Shown here: one piece after another, positions 13,467 to 23,086 of the stretch
Layout of the letters: each line of letters starts with the position of its first letter
Numbering within the stretch: the first letter of the stretch is position 1
Assembly: GCF_000735525.1 (NCBI RefSeq)
Contig: NZ_JMPR01000024.1
Location: forward strand, 1-32,740
DNA: 32,740 nt
Direction of reading: 5' to 3'
DNA from: Tatumella ptyseos ATCC 33301
Lineage (GTDB): Bacteria; Pseudomonadota; Gammaproteobacteria; Enterobacterales; Enterobacteriaceae
Position numbers and translations under genes: made by a program
Notes under the pieces: generated by a model
Told to the model about the DNA's origin: nothing
Database searches by the model: none
Seen by the model: only the letters and a program-made list of their open reading frames with translations

Positions 13467-13901
13467 ATGGCCCAGATTAGTCGTTCAGCGCTGGTCCCGT
13501 TCAGTGCTGAAAAAATGTACCAGCTTGTGAATGATGTCGATGCTTATCCGCAATTTTTACCAGGCTGCACCGGTAGCCGGATCCTCGATAGTTCTGAAAA
13601 TCAGATGACGGCCTCTGTCGATGTGTCTAAAGCGGGGATCAGTAAGACATTTACCACTCTCAATACGCTGACCAGTAACCAGCGGATCCATATGCAACTG
13701 GTGGAAGGACCGTTCCGTAAGTTAAGCGGCGGCTGGCAGTTTTTTGCGCTGGGAGATGACGCCTGTAAGGTAGAGCTGAGTCTGGATTTTGAATTCACCA
13801 ATATGCTGGTAGAAATGGCTTTTGGCCGGGTTTTCAAAGAACTTGCTAACAGTATGGTACAGGCCTTCACGACACGGGCGAAAGAGGTTTACAGTGGCTG
13901 A
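13467..13901 (+). CDS. ratA: RatA, START/COQ10-family protein
   Basis: This 144-aa protein belongs to the START-like (polyketide cyclase/COQ10) fold family. Conserved blocks include [33 protein letters not shown] and [15 protein letters not shown]. RatA was reported to bind 50S subunits and hinder 70S formation in E. coli, while relatives bind ubiquinone, so its physiological role is debated. The ATG at 13467 has a CAGGAAG ribosome site. It is not a dedicated toxin-antitoxin unit despite the name. ratB overlaps its last 8 bases. Confidence 0.95.
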   Translation: MAQISRSALVPFSAEKMYQLVNDVDAYPQFLPGCTGSRILDSSENQMTASVDVSKAGISKTFTTLNTLTSNQRIHMQLVEGPFRKLSGGWQFFALGDDACKVELSLDFEFTNMLVEMAFGRVFKELANSMVQAFTTRAKEVYSG

Positions 13902-14190
13902 TATTCAGGTTGAGGTGGTTTATGCACTGCCTGAAAAACAGTATCTGCGGACCGTCACCGTGACGGAAGGGAGTACAATTGAGCAGGCGATTATCGCCTC
14001 GGGATTACCGGAGCTGCGGAAAGATATTAATCTTGCCGAAAATAAGGTTGGTATATTCAGCCGCGCGGCCAAACTGCAGGATGTCGTACAGGCAGGTGAC
14101 CGGGTGGAAATATACCGTCCTCTGCTGGCAGACCCGAAAGAACTCCGTCGTCAGAGAGCAGAACGCTCAGCAAAAAATAATCAGAAATGA
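13894..14190 (+). CDS. ratB: RatB (UPF0125, ubiquitin-like fold)
   Basis: This 98-aa protein has the segments [46 protein letters not shown] and [12 protein letters not shown] that define the family. Its molecular role is unknown. The GTG at 13894 is chosen as start because it gives the E. coli-like N-terminus, has an AAAGAGG ribosome site and overlaps the ratA end. The longer frame from 13822 would read into ratA. A bidirectional terminator follows. Confidence 0.93.
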   Translation: MADIQVEVVYALPEKQYLRTVTVTEGSTIEQAIIASGLPELRKDINLAENKVGIFSRAAKLQDVVQAGDRVEIYRPLLADPKELRRQRAERSAKNNQK

Positions 14191-14214
14191 TTCGGCGTAT
14201 GCCAGTGACAGAAT

Positions 14215-14247
14215 AAAAAAAAGCGCAGTGAAAACTGCGCTTTTTTT
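14215..14247. terminator. Bidirectional terminator between ratB and bamE
   Basis: AGCGCAGT-GAAA-ACTGCGCT forms a perfect stem with an A run before and a T run after, so it can serve both convergent genes. Confidence 0.95.
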
Positions 14248-14280
14248 ATCTGTCACCGGCGGTGCAGCAGAGCGGCCAGA

Positions 14281-14619
14281 TTATGGGGTCAGTGCCGGTT
14301 TATTATCGATATTGGTCAGAATGCCATTGCTGTCAAACGTCAGCGTCAGCGTCTGCTGAGTGACTTTCTCATGGCCTGGCTCCTGGCGGAACACGTAATA
14401 CCACACATTACTGCCGAAAGGATCTTTCATCATCGGGGTTCCGAGGGTATATGCCACCTGTTGCTGATCCATTCCGGTATGCAGCTTACTGATGTCGCTT
14501 GCGACCAGGTAGTTACCCTGGTTGATATCCGGTCGATAGACAACTCGTTCAAGTGTTGAGCAGCCAGCGGTTGTCATCAACATTACTACTGCAGCAGCAG
14601 CCAGTATTTTACTGCGCAT
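14281..14619 (-). CDS. bamE: Outer-membrane assembly lipoprotein BamE
   Basis: This 112-aa lipoprotein has a signal peptide ending in the lipobox MTTAGC (Cys20). The SmpA/OmlA domain follows, with [31 protein letters not shown] and NVWYYVFRQ. BamE sits on the inner face of the outer membrane and stabilises the BamA-BamD interaction during beta-barrel insertion. It is transcribed alone between recN and the ratAB terminator. The 185-base gap upstream probably holds its promoter. Confidence 0.96.
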   Translation of the reverse strand: MRSKILAAAAVVMLMTTAGCSTLERVVYRPDINQGNYLVASDISKLHTGMDQQQVAYTLGTPMMKDPFGSNVWYYVFRQEPGHEKVTQQTLTLTFDSNGILTNIDNKPALTP

Positions 14620-14804
14620 GTATAGATTCCTTTTTCGGACACATATGCCTGTGCAAGGCGGTTCTTTGCCATCAACGATGAATGCTGCCTGTAACAGGTT
14701 TACTTCGTCCGGCGATATAAGATACCGATAATAATAGACCTTTCGCCAGATGGAAACCTTTGCAGGGCATGCATATGACTTCCGGTTAGAAAAAAAGTGC
14801 CATA

Positions 14805-16466
14805 TCAGGCGGCTAAAAGTTCTTTTGCATTGGCCAGCGTGTTACGGGTGACTTCACTTCCGCCCAGTAACCGGGCCAGTTCATGCAGGCGGGCAGACTT
14901 ATCCAGCAGTCGCATCTGGGTTTCTGTCATCGAGCCATCAGTAATTTTACTGATGAAGAAATGACTGTGACCACAGCCCGCCACTTGCGGAAGGTGGGTA
15001 ACACACATCACCTGGGTGGATTCACCTAACTGACGCAGCATTTTACCGACAATTGCTGCTGTCGGGCCACTGATACCCACATCGACTTCATCAAAAATCA
15101 TGGCCGGCGTTTCCATTTTCTGTGCGGTAATCACCTGGATTGCCAGGGCTATACGTGACAGTTCCCCCCCGGAGGCGACGCGGGCCAGAGCCTGTAGTGG
15201 CTGCCCGGGGTTGGTGCTGACACGGAATTCAATCTGGTCAGCGCCCTGAGGGGTTAAACGGTCTTCATGGAAGATGACATCAATAGCAAATTGTCCGTGC
15301 TGCATCGAAAGCTCATGGATAGAGGCAGTGATCTTTTCTGATAGCTCAGCCGCAAAATGACAACGTTGCTGGTGTAATTCACGCGCCGTTTCCAGTGCGG
15401 CCTGGTGGAACTCCCCGACCTGCCGGCTCAGTTCTTCCAGTTCATCATCGTGGTGTTCCAGTTGCTGGTATTCTTCCAGCAATTGCTGGTGTAAATCCGG
15501 CAGGCTCTCCGGTGCAACATGGTGTTTACGGGCCAGTGAAATCTGGCGTGAAATACGTTGTTCCAGATCCTGTAACCGATTGGGATCGAGATCGATACGT
15601 TCACAGTAGTGGCGGAGTTCATCTGCGGCTTCACTGACCAGAATCGAGGCATCGTCCAGCATACTGAGTACCGGTGTCAGGCTGTCATCCATCGAAATTA
15701 ACTCACTCACGGTCTGTCGGGCACTGTAGAGCAGGGATTGTAATGTCGTATCGTCACCGTCAGAGAGCATTTGGGATGCCTGCTGGCTCACGGTCAGGCG
15801 CTGACCGCTGCTGGCCAGTTGCTTGTACTCACTATCTGCACCTTCATACTCGCCCTGCTGAGGAGAGAAACTATTGAGCTCTTTTAGCTGGTACTGTAAT
15901 AGCTCACGACGGGCTTCCCGTTCCTGAGTTTGCTGCTGCAGTACCGCGAGCGTCCGGCAGGCATGATGCCATTGCTGATAATGGTGCTGCATTTTCTCAG
16001 ATAACCGGGTCGGATCAGCATAGGCATCCAGCAAATGACGCTGATGTTCGGGTTTCAGCAGCAACTGGTGCGCGTGCTGACCGTGGATCTGGATCAGCAA
16101 CTGTCCCAGTTCACGTAGCTGGGAAAGGGGCACCGAGGTACCGTTGATAAACCCCCGCGAGCGGCCGTCGGCATTGATCACCCGGCGGAGCAGGCATTCT
16201 TCGTTATCATCAAGATGATTATCAGCCAGCCACTGCCTGGCTGACGGTGAGGCGGTTAAGCGAAAGCGGGCACAGATATCCGCTCTGGCGGCGCCGGGCC
16301 TCACCATACTGGCGTCAGCCCGGGCACCAAGACACAAACTGAGCGCATCTATCGCAATGGATTTCCCGGCACCGGTTTCGCCGGTAATGGCGGTCATCCC
16401 CTGTTGAAAGTCGATATCGAGTTCACGAACGATTGCAAAATTGCTGATGGTCAGTTGTGCCAGCAT
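14805..16466 (-). CDS. recN: DNA repair protein RecN
   Basis: This 553-aa SMC-like protein matches the length of E. coli RecN. It has an N-terminal Walker A ([10 protein letters not shown]), a long central coiled coil with many Gln and Glu (about 150-370) and a C-terminal half with a signature-like [11 protein letters not shown] and Walker [14 protein letters not shown]. RecN acts early in double-strand-break repair and bridges DNA ends with RecA. The ATG at 16466 ([13 protein letters not shown]) is preferred over the upstream frame to 16547, which crosses the LexA boxes. It lies downstream of nadK on the same strand but has its own SOS promoter. Confidence 0.97.
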   Translation of the reverse strand: MLAQLTISNFAIVRELDIDFQQGMTAITGETGAGKSIAIDALSLCLGARADASMVRPGAARADICARFRLTASPSARQWLADNHLDDNEECLLRRVINADGRSRGFINGTSVPLSQLRELGQLLIQIHGQHAHQLLLKPEHQRHLLDAYADPTRLSEKMQHHYQQWHHACRTLAVLQQQTQEREARRELLQYQLKELNSFSPQQGEYEGADSEYKQLASSGQRLTVSQQASQMLSDGDDTTLQSLLYSARQTVSELISMDDSLTPVLSMLDDASILVSEAADELRHYCERIDLDPNRLQDLEQRISRQISLARKHHVAPESLPDLHQQLLEEYQQLEHHDDELEELSRQVGEFHQAALETARELHQQRCHFAAELSEKITASIHELSMQHGQFAIDVIFHEDRLTPQGADQIEFRVSTNPGQPLQALARVASGGELSRIALAIQVITAQKMETPAMIFDEVDVGISGPTAAIVGKMLRQLGESTQVMCVTHLPQVAGCGHSHFFISKITDGSMTETQMRLLDKSARLHELARLLGGSEVTRNTLANAKELLAA

Positions 16467-16474
16467 AGTATCAC

Positions 16475-16532
16475 CTGTATAGAAAAACATGACTGTTTTT
16501 TTATACAGTATAAACAGGAATTTTATACAGTA
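16475..16532 (-). promoter_or_regulatory. LexA boxes of recN
   Basis: A strong SOS box, CTGTATAAAAAAACAG on the minus strand, lies at 16493-16508. Two weaker relatives flank it. The one at 16511-16532 ends in CCTG instead of the CAG half-site, and the one at 16475-16490 has ATG for CTG. E. coli recN also has multiple LexA boxes. Strong SOS induction is expected. Confidence 0.85.
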
Positions 16533-16550
16533 AAGAGCCCGGCACAATTT

Positions 16551-17429
16551 TCAGAATAATTTTTTCGACCAGCCGAGTTTTGTACTTAACGTATTAAAGT
16601 AATTGTAATTTTTCGGGTGGATCAGGTCCAGGTGCTGCGGACTGCGTTTGATCAGCACTTCTTCCCCCTCCCGGATGGGGAGCGCTATCTGGCTGTCACA
16701 ACTGATTTCCAGATCGCTGCGCAATGATGAGAATCGCAGGTGAATGACACTGGTACTGTTGATCACTAACGGGCGTGCCGACAGGGTATGCGGGAACATC
16801 GGCACTACGCTTATCGCTTCCAGTCCCGGTGTCAGGATAGGCCCTCCGGCAGAGAGAGAATAGGCGGTTGATCCGGTCGGTGTTGAGATAATAAGCCCGT
16901 CTGAACGCTGCGAAAAGGCGAAGTTGTTATCGATATAAACTTCAAACTCAATCATATGAGCAACTTTTCCGGGATGGAGCACCACTTCGTTAATGGCAGT
17001 GGCCACCCTGGGCGTCTGTTGCGGCCTGGAGACCTGAGCTTCGAGTAAAAAGCGTTGTTCAGTAAAAAAATGTCCCTCAAGGACTTCCGCAAGCTGCTGG
17101 CGTGCATTTTCCGGGTCGAGATCGGTCAGAAACCCCAGGTTCCCGCGGTTAACACCAATGACTTTAATATCATAGCGGGAAAGCACGCGGGCTGCGCCAA
17201 GCATGTTCCCGTCCCCCCCGATAACAACGGCAAGGTCGGCCTGCTGACCAATTTCTGCCAGTGTGCCTGTCATCACCTCATGCAGATTCAGGTCATCGGC
17301 AATCTGTTGCTCTACAATGACCTGATATCCTGAGGCCGTCAGCCAGTGGCATAACATTTCATGGGTCGCTAATGCGTTGGGATGGCGCGGATGCCCCACA
17401 ATACCAATGCAGTTAAAAAATTTTTTCAT
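16551..17429 (-). CDS. nadK: NAD kinase
   Basis: This 292-aa enzyme phosphorylates NAD with ATP to make NADP in the cytoplasm. It has the GGDGN motif ([14 protein letters not shown]), the NEVVLHP block and the glycine-rich [20 protein letters not shown] region that binds NAD. The length and the C-terminal [14 protein letters not shown] agree with E. coli NadK. It diverges from grpE and precedes recN by 3 bases plus the SOS region. Confidence 0.97.
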   Translation of the reverse strand: MKKFFNCIGIVGHPRHPNALATHEMLCHWLTASGYQVIVEQQIADDLNLHEVMTGTLAEIGQQADLAVVIGGDGNMLGAARVLSRYDIKVIGVNRGNLGFLTDLDPENARQQLAEVLEGHFFTEQRFLLEAQVSRPQQTPRVATAINEVVLHPGKVAHMIEFEVYIDNNFAFSQRSDGLIISTPTGSTAYSLSAGGPILTPGLEAISVVPMFPHTLSARPLVINSTSVIHLRFSSLRSDLEISCDSQIALPIREGEEVLIKRSPQHLDLIHPKNYNYFNTLSTKLGWSKKLF

Positions 17430-17477
17430 TTGCAGGCTATTCCTCTCACCAAAACAGCAGTCAATATGACACAGTCC

Positions 17478-17503
17478 CTTGAATCCGAAATTTTGATCCC
17501 CAT
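17478..17503 (+). promoter_or_regulatory. Sigma-32 heat-shock promoter of grpE
   Basis: CTTGAA and CCCCAT are separated by 14 bases, matching the sigma-32 consensus. The start of transcription would fall about 35-40 bases before the grpE ATG. Confidence 0.9.
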
Positions 17504-17548
17504 AATAAGCCTATCGGCGATATGACTATGGGAAACGCGGAGATTTTC

Positions 17549-18133
17549 ATGAGCAGTAAAGAACAGAATACCCCTAACGAGCAATTTTCAGAAGAGCAGG
17601 CAGCAGAACAACAGGCTGCGGCTGAAAATACAGAAACCTCCGGGACGGCAGATACCCGTGATGAGCGTATCGCTCAACTCGAAGCAGAAGTTGCACAATT
17701 GAGTGGCGGTGTCCGCGAAGCACAATTACGTGCCCAGGCTGAGATTGAGAATGTCCGTCGCCGTTGTGAGCTGGATGTGGAAAAGGCGCATAAATTTGCA
17801 CTGGAAAAATTCTCTAATGAATTATTACCGGTGATCGATAACCTGGAACGTGCACTGCAGGTGGCGGATAAAAATAATCCGGAACTGGCATCAATGATTG
17901 AAGGGATCGAACTGACCCTGAAATCCCTGCTGGGTGCAGTACGTAAATTCGGCGTTGAAGTGGTGGGTGAAACCCATGTGCCTTTCAACCCTGAGCTGCA
18001 TCAGGCTATGTCTATGATGGAATCTGATGACGTCGCGGCTAACCATGTCCTGATGGTGATGCAGAACGGTTACACCCTGAATGGTCGTCTGTTGCGTCCT
18101 GCGATGGTTGCGGTATCTAAGGGTAAAGCCTGA
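17549..18133 (+). CDS. grpE: Nucleotide exchange factor GrpE
   Basis: The 194-aa protein has an acidic, disordered N-terminus (about 1-40), a long coiled coil (about 40-90) and the DnaK-binding beta domain ([19 protein letters not shown]-like, ending in [15 protein letters not shown]). GrpE dimers eject ADP from DnaK and act as a thermosensor. The ATG at 17549 (MSSKEQ) is chosen over the upstream 17522 codon because it has a GCGGAG ribosome site and matches E. coli. It has a sigma-32 promoter. Confidence 0.97.
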   Translation: MSSKEQNTPNEQFSEEQAAEQQAAAENTETSGTADTRDERIAQLEAEVAQLSGGVREAQLRAQAEIENVRRRCELDVEKAHKFALEKFSNELLPVIDNLERALQVADKNNPELASMIEGIELTLKSLLGAVRKFGVEVVGETHVPFNPELHQAMSMMESDDVAANHVLMVMQNGYTLNGRLLRPAMVAVSKGKA

Positions 18134-18152
18134 TCACCGGCTAACCCGTCCG

Positions 18153-18183
18153 CCGGCAGCAGAGAGAGTCAGTCTGCTGCCGG
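18153..18183. terminator. Hairpin between convergent grpE and ung
   Basis: CCGGCAGCAGA and TCTGCTGCCGG form an 11-base-pair stem with a 9-base loop. There is no T tract, so it may mark or protect both 3' ends rather than act as a classic terminator. Confidence 0.5.
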
Positions 18184-18194
18184 GGATAGCTTTA

Positions 18195-18884
18195 TCAGGA
18201 TGCATTTACCGGTAATTCCGGCATCCACCGGATGGCGGGGCGTCCTGATTGCTCCAGTAGTCTATTGGTCGCTGAAAAGTGCCCACAGCCAAAAAATCCC
18301 CGATGGGCTGATAACGGTGAAGGGTGCGGAGCCTGCAACACATGGTGGCGCTCTCTGTCGATGATCCTGCCTTTCTTCTGTGCATGAGCCCCCCATAACA
18401 GAAACACCACGCCTTCTCTGTGTTGATTGATTTCAGCAATCACTTTATCGGTGAACTGTTCCCACCCCAGCCGTGCATGTGAATGTGCTTTACCCGCCTC
18501 TACGGTCAGTACCGTATTCAGTAGCAGCACCCCCTGAGTAGCCCAGCTGGCCAGATAGCCATGATTCGGGCGCGTGAAACCAGGTATATCTTTTTCCAGT
18601 TCTTTGTACATATTCAGTAAGGAGGGGGGTGTTGCGACACCCGGCAGTACGGAAAATGCCAGTCCGTGCGCTTGCCCCGGACCGTGGTAGGGATCCTGTC
18701 CAAGAATAACGACATTCACCTGGTTAAGTTCCGTCAACCGGAAAGCGTTAAACACATCTTTCTGTGGCGGGTAGACAGTCACCCCCTGCTGACGCCGCTC
18801 TGCGACCGTATTCAGTGTGTCAATAAAGTAGTCCTGCTGCTTTTCCGCCGCCAGCACATCGTGCCATGTCAGTATTGTTGTCAT
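18195..18884 (-). CDS. ung: Uracil-DNA glycosylase
   Basis: This 229-aa enzyme removes uracil from DNA in base excision repair. The water-activating [18 protein letters not shown] motif and the [13 protein letters not shown] minor-groove loop with the catalytic His are intact, as is [11 protein letters not shown]. Length and start match E. coli Ung. It converges with grpE and diverges from grcA. Confidence 0.97.
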   Translation of the reverse strand: MTTILTWHDVLAAEKQQDYFIDTLNTVAERRQQGVTVYPPQKDVFNAFRLTELNQVNVVILGQDPYHGPGQAHGLAFSVLPGVATPPSLLNMYKELEKDIPGFTRPNHGYLASWATQGVLLLNTVLTVEAGKAHSHARLGWEQFTDKVIAEINQHREGVVFLLWGAHAQKKGRIIDRERHHVLQAPHPSPLSAHRGFFGCGHFSATNRLLEQSGRPAIRWMPELPVNAS

Positions 18885-19039
18885 TATCAGCTCCTGAATA
18901 TTTTGCCGGTCAGCTTAACTAATTTCGGTGACGGGTAAAGGGTTAAAATTTATTTTAAATTATACAGATAAAGTTAATTCTATATTTCTATTTTATATCA
19001 GTGAGTTATGTTTGCAATGTCCCGGGTGACGGTGCTTTT

Positions 19040-19053
19040 TTGATAAATATCAA
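19040..19053 (+). promoter_or_regulatory. FNR site of the grcA promoter
   Basis: TTGATAAATATCAA is a perfect FNR palindrome (TTGAT-N4-ATCAA). A TTATAC -10 candidate at 19075-19080 puts the FNR centre near -41.5, a class II activating position. E. coli grcA (yfiD) is also FNR-activated without oxygen. I see no clear second FNR site upstream. Confidence 0.88.
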
Positions 19054-19145
19054 AGACACCATTCTGTACATAAGTTATACAGTATGACAGGTGGTTGATT
19101 CAGATAACCCTCTTCTATGACAGTATCTGCCCCGGGAGGCGATAA

Positions 19146-19529
19146 ATGATTAATGGAATTCAAATTACTAAAACAACCAATAATGCTCTGCTGAATTCAT
19201 TCTGGTTACTGGATGACGAAAACTCTGAAGTTCGTTGTCTGTGTGCGAAGGGAGATTATCAGCCGGATCAGGTGGTTTCTCTGCAGGAACTGGGTGACAT
19301 TGAGTACCGTGAAATTCCTCTGGAAGTAAAACCTCAGGTACGTATCGAAGGTGGACAACACCTGAACGTGAATGTATTGCGTCGCGAAACGCTGGAAGAT
19401 GCAGTGAAAAATCCGGAAAAATATCCGCAACTGACGATTCGGGTGTCAGGGTATGCAGTCCGTTTCAACTCACTGACTCCGGAACAACAACGGGATGTCA
19501 TTACCCGTACTTTTACAGCAAGTCTGTAA
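19146..19529 (+). CDS. grcA: Autonomous glycyl radical cofactor GrcA
   Basis: The 127-aa protein is the stand-alone glycyl-radical domain that replaces the damaged C-terminus of pyruvate formate-lyase. The radical glycine is Gly102 within [10 protein letters not shown], which is the family signature, and [12 protein letters not shown] precedes it. The radical is installed by PFL-activating enzyme. It has its own FNR-controlled promoter and a terminator directly behind it, so it is monocistronic. Confidence 0.97.
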   Translation: MINGIQITKTTNNALLNSFWLLDDENSEVRCLCAKGDYQPDQVVSLQELGDIEYREIPLEVKPQVRIEGGQHLNVNVLRRETLEDAVKNPEKYPQLTIRVSGYAVRFNSLTPEQQRDVITRTFTASL

Positions 19530-19545
19530 CACGCTCAGAGGGAAC

Positions 19546-19570
19546 AAAAAGGCGCTGTGCGCCTTTTTTT
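19546..19570 (+). terminator. grcA terminator
   Basis: GGCGC-TGT-GCGCC is followed by seven T, with an A run in front. It lies 16 bases past the grcA stop. Confidence 0.93.
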
Positions 19571-19689
19571 GTACAGGTAAATAATCAGTCTAATCATAAT
19601 GTTAATATGATTTTCTGATCCTGTGCTTTGTTTTCACCCTTTATCAGGAAAACAGCTTCCCTGAGGGCAGGATTACCATCGTTTCTCCC

Positions 19690-19721
19690 AAAAAAATCGC
19701 CCGTATCGGGCGACTTTTTTT
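19690..19721 (-). terminator. srmB terminator (bidirectional form)
   Basis: TCGCCCG-TAT-CGGGCGA is flanked by A7 and T7 runs. On the minus strand it is 25 bases past the srmB stop. It could also stop read-through from grcA. Confidence 0.9.
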
Positions 19722-19745
19722 GGCTGTTGATGATTTTAAACACAA

Positions 19746-21071
19746 TCAGCTTTCAGAGCTTTCATTTGCCTGGGAAGACGGCGTGCGGCGCTTACCGATA
19801 TTTTTGGTATCACGGTGACGCATTTTGACCCGTGGCTTTTTCTCGTCTTCTTTTTTCTTCTCTTTACGTTTTTCCAGCTGCTTCCTGGAGGGTTTTTTCG
19901 GTCCGGTTGCCGCAGGTGCCCGCGTCTGAGGCCGCAGTTCGCTGATAGTACGGGCTTTCAGTGGCTCATTCAGGTAGCGGCCTATCTTCAGCAGGAGTTC
20001 ATTGTCATGGGCTTCCACCAGAGACAGGGCGGTTCCTTTACGACCGGCACGTCCGGTACGCCCGATACGGTGCAGATAGGTGTCAGCTGTACGTGGCAGG
20101 TCGAAGTTAATCACCAGCGTCACGTCATCAATATCAATCCCGCGGGCGGCAACATCAGTCGCTACCAGCACGTTAACGCGGCCTTCATTCAGACGTTTGA
20201 TGGCTTCGTTACGTTTTGCCTGAACCATTTCGCCTTCAAGATAGCTGCAGCGAATGTCTGCCTGACGGATCCATTCAGCTACTTCGTGCAAACGTTCGCG
20301 CTTACGCACAAAAACGATAGTACGGGACGCTTCCGGTTGCTTCAGCAGGTGGATCAGCAGTTTTGTTTTATGCTCCAGGTCATCCGCGCGGTAATACCAT
20401 TGCTGAATTTTCTTGCGTTCACGACGGCTTGGCTCTGCATCGATGACCAGTGGCTCATTCAGAATACGCTGAGCAAATTCTTCAATGTGCTCTCCTTCCA
20501 GGGTGGCGGAGAACAATAGGGTCTGTTTACGCCAGCGGGTTTCAGCAGCAATCGTTTCGATATCCTGTGCAAAACCCATATCCAGCATTCTGTCGGCTTC
20601 ATCCAGGATCAGCGTCTCAACGGCGCGGCAGTCAAAGTTTTCTTCTTTAATGTACTGCAGCAGACGTCCAGTGGTCGCCACCACCACATCCTGGTTCGTA
20701 CTGAACACTTCGGCATGGTTCATATAGGCCACACCACCGGTGATGGTCGAAATATCCAGATGGGTATATTTCGCTAACTCACGAGCCTGATCGGCAACCT
20801 GCATCGCCAGTTCACGGGTCGGCGTCAGGATAAGAATTCGGGGCGGGCCGGATTTCTTGCGCGGGAAATCGAGCAGATGTTGAAGAGCTGGCAGTAAATA
20901 GGCCGCTGTTTTTCCGGTGCCTGTTGGTGCTGAACCCAGGACATCACGTCCATCCAGAGCAGGTGGAATTGCCTCTGCCTGTACTGCAGTGGGACGTGTG
21001 TAGTTCTTATCCTGCAATGCATTCAGCAGGCTTTCATCAAGTTCAAGTTCGGAAAAAGTGGTTACAGTCAT
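19746..21071 (-). CDS. srmB: DEAD-box RNA helicase SrmB
   Basis: This 441-aa helicase acts in early 50S ribosome assembly, more so in the cold. All motifs are visible: PTAVQAEAIP (Q motif), SAPTGTGKTAA (I), PTRELA (Ia), LDEADRML (II), SATLEG (III), ATDVAARGIDID (V) and HRIGRTGRAG (VI). The C-terminus is a basic tail rich in Lys, Arg and Glu (about 380-441), typical for SrmB. It diverges from trmN6. Confidence 0.96.
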   Translation of the reverse strand: MTVTTFSELELDESLLNALQDKNYTRPTAVQAEAIPPALDGRDVLGSAPTGTGKTAAYLLPALQHLLDFPRKKSGPPRILILTPTRELAMQVADQARELAKYTHLDISTITGGVAYMNHAEVFSTNQDVVVATTGRLLQYIKEENFDCRAVETLILDEADRMLDMGFAQDIETIAAETRWRKQTLLFSATLEGEHIEEFAQRILNEPLVIDAEPSRRERKKIQQWYYRADDLEHKTKLLIHLLKQPEASRTIVFVRKRERLHEVAEWIRQADIRCSYLEGEMVQAKRNEAIKRLNEGRVNVLVATDVAARGIDIDDVTLVINFDLPRTADTYLHRIGRTGRAGRKGTALSLVEAHDNELLLKIGRYLNEPLKARTISELRPQTRAPAATGPKKPSRKQLEKRKEKKKEDEKKPRVKMRHRDTKNIGKRRTPSSQANESSES

Positions 21072-21268
21072 GGTCTACCTCTGTTTGGGGCGCCGATTAT
21101 AGACACTTCGGACGCATTCTTCATCTATTGTCTGCGCAACCCGGGCGGATAAACCTGCTTTCTGTCTGCCATCGGCCTGCTGAGCAAGGTTTTTCGCGGC
21201 AATATTTATTTTTGCCGGTTACACTGGTGCCCGTGATGTCAGGGGCAAAATAATGCAGGAGATGGCGG

Positions 21269-22021
21269 ATGCCGGTTGCGCGTACATTCAGAAAAAACGG
21301 ATTCACCTTCAGACAATTTTTCGTCGCACATGATAAGTGTGGCATGAAAGTCAGTACCGACGGAATAATTTTAGGGGCGGGCGCACCGCTACCGGTGGAT
21401 GGGCGCGCTCTGGATATTGGCAGCGGCAGTGGTCTTATCTCATTAATGCTTGCACAGCGTCTTCATGCACAGGGCCGATCACCGGTTATTGATGCTATTG
21501 AGCTGGAGGCTGCTGCGGTTGAACAGTCGCGGGAGAATATTGCCGAATCACCCTGGCCCGGCAGCATTACCGTGCATCATGCCGATATTCTTCACTGGTG
21601 CGCGGGGGAGCAGGTGCGTTATTCCGTCATTGTCAGTAACCCGCCTTTTTATACTCCCGGGCCTGAGTGTCGTGATACTGCGCGTCAAACGGCGCGATAT
21701 ACTCATACCCTGACACATGAGACCCTGTTACTCCGTGCGAAACAACTGATCACTGCTGACGGATTATTTTGTGTGATCCTGCCTGCAGAGGCTGGACCCG
21801 GGTTTATGCATCTTGCAGAGACTTCCGGCTGGCATTTACGACAGCAACTGAAGATAACGGAGTATGAGCAGAAAGCGCCGCACCGTTTATTACTGACGTT
21901 TTCACCGTCTGCAGCAGAGACTGTACAGCAGACACTGGTGATCCGCGCTCCCTCAGGGAACTATTCCGATGATTACCAGGCGATGACCGGAGAATTTTAC
22001 CTGCCAAAGCCCCGTGAATAA
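21269..22021 (+). CDS. trmN: tRNA(1)(Val) (adenine37-N6)-methyltransferase TrmN6
   Basis: This 250-aa SAM-dependent methyltransferase makes m6A37 in the valine tRNA with anticodon cmo5UAC. The SAM loop is LDIGSGSGLISLML, and the N6-adenine motif IV is SNPPFYTPGPEC. The N-terminal NGFTFRQFFVAHDKCGMKVSTD block matches E. coli YfiC. The ATG at 21269 has an AGGAG site and diverges from srmB, as in E. coli. Residues outside the motifs differ substantially from E. coli. Confidence 0.93.
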   Translation: MPVARTFRKNGFTFRQFFVAHDKCGMKVSTDGIILGAGAPLPVDGRALDIGSGSGLISLMLAQRLHAQGRSPVIDAIELEAAAVEQSRENIAESPWPGSITVHHADILHWCAGEQVRYSVIVSNPPFYTPGPECRDTARQTARYTHTLTHETLLLRAKQLITADGLFCVILPAEAGPGFMHLAETSGWHLRQQLKITEYEQKAPHRLLLTFSPSAAETVQQTLVIRAPSGNYSDDYQAMTGEFYLPKPRE

Positions 22022-22463
22022 CCCCGGAGTCCCGGCCGGTATTTTGCACGAGTTTATCCGCTGAATACGATTAAAATTACAGGGCTTTCTGTCCTGAATT
22101 GTCGACAAAACTGCCCCGTAATATGAGGTTAACCCGGCGGTCCGCCGGCCCTGAACCGCCCGCTGTTGCTATCCGGCCAGAGTCCGTGCGGAAAAACTTC
22201 CGATACTCTGAAATTGGGGTGAAATGCATCCTGCAATCGGGTAACCTGCCAGTTAAACAGCCCTGACTCATTTCTGAAGTGTGAAGAGGGACTTAGTTCA
22301 GGAATGGTAAGTTGTCCGCCCCCGCGCGATTTGTCGCAATCTTGTTGTGTGAGCGGATAAGCAGGAAAAATCTGAACTTTCTTTAAAGAGTCTACTCAAA
22401 GGAGTTGCTTGCTCATATAGAATGAGATGTAACTGGTGATTCATTGGATGTAGAACATATTTT
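22022..22463. other. trmN6-rpoE gap without nadB
   Basis: This 440-base stretch separates trmN6 from rpoE. I see no credible gene. Several small frames exist but show no family resemblance. In E. coli this position holds nadB, divergent from rpoE, and I find no trace of L-aspartate oxidase motifs. The right half contains the rpoE promoter and leader. Confidence 0.6.
22373..22400 (+). promoter_or_regulatory. Probable sigma-E autoregulated promoter of rpoE
   Basis: TGAACTT at 22373-22379 and TCAAA at 22396-22400 are 16 bases apart, close to the sigma-E consensus (GGAACTT and TCTAA). The rpoE leader that follows (GTTGCTTGCTCA, CAACCTCGGATGAGC) resembles the E. coli one. Autoregulation by sigma-E is known for rpoE. 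Confidence 0.6.
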
Positions 22464-22481
22464 GTGGGGATACAACCTCGG

Positions 22482-23057
22482 ATGAGCGAGCAGTTAACAG
22501 ATCAGGTTCTTGTTGAGCGCGTCCAGAAAGGGGATCAGAAGTCATTTAATTTACTGGTGATAAGATACCAGCATAAAGTGGCAAGCCTTGTGTCGCGCTA
22601 TGTACCCCCGGGGGATGTCCCGGATGTGGTGCAGGAATCGTTTATTAAAGCCTATCGTGCGTTAGACTCCTTCCGCGGCGATAGTGCCTTTTATACGTGG
22701 TTATACCGTATTGCAGTCAACACCGCTAAAAACTATCTGGTAGCTCAGGGCCGCAGGCCACCTTCCAGTGATGTGGATGCCTCAGAGGCAGAAAATTTCG
22801 AAAGTGCAGGAGCATTAAAAGAAATTTCGAACCCTGAGAACTTAATGTTGTCTGATGAATTGAAACAAATTGTATTCCGGACGATCGAAACGTTACCAGA
22901 GGACTTACGGATGGCGATCACCCTTCGTGAAATAGATGGTCTGAGTTACGAAGAAATCGCCGGGATTATGGATTGTCCTGTAGGAACTGTACGTTCCCGT
23001 ATTTTCAGGGCCCGCGAGGCTATTGATAACAAAGTTCAACCGTTGATTCAGCGTTAA
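22482..23057 (+). CDS. rpoE: Envelope-stress sigma factor RpoE (sigma-24)
   Basis: The 191-aa group IV sigma factor directs RNA polymerase to envelope-stress promoters. Region 2 is seen in VPDVVQESFIKAYRALDSFRG-like residues and the DSAFYTWLYRIAVNTAKNYL segment. Region 4 has EEIAGIMDCPVGTVRSRIFRARE, the helix-turn-helix reading the -35. The ATG at 22482 (MSEQLTDQ) with GGGGAT upstream gives the E. coli length. It heads the rpoE-rseA-rseB-rseC operon and is held inactive by RseA. Confidence 0.98.
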   Translation: MSEQLTDQVLVERVQKGDQKSFNLLVIRYQHKVASLVSRYVPPGDVPDVVQESFIKAYRALDSFRGDSAFYTWLYRIAVNTAKNYLVAQGRRPPSSDVDASEAENFESAGALKEISNPENLMLSDELKQIVFRTIETLPEDLRMAITLREIDGLSYEEIAGIMDCPVGTVRSRIFRAREAIDNKVQPLIQR

Positions 23058-23086
23058 TGATCGCGGCTACTTGAAAGGTAAATGGC

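Noticed and set aside
13467-14190. ratAB as a plasmid-like toxin-antitoxin pair
   Set aside because: Both are conserved core genes next to smpB. RatA is a START/COQ10-type protein, and the neighbourhood does not suggest a mobile addiction module.
22077-22271. 64-aa minus-strand frame in the nadB-less gap
   Set aside because: It has no family features or nadB motifs, no convincing ribosome site, and lies in unconserved intergenic DNA.
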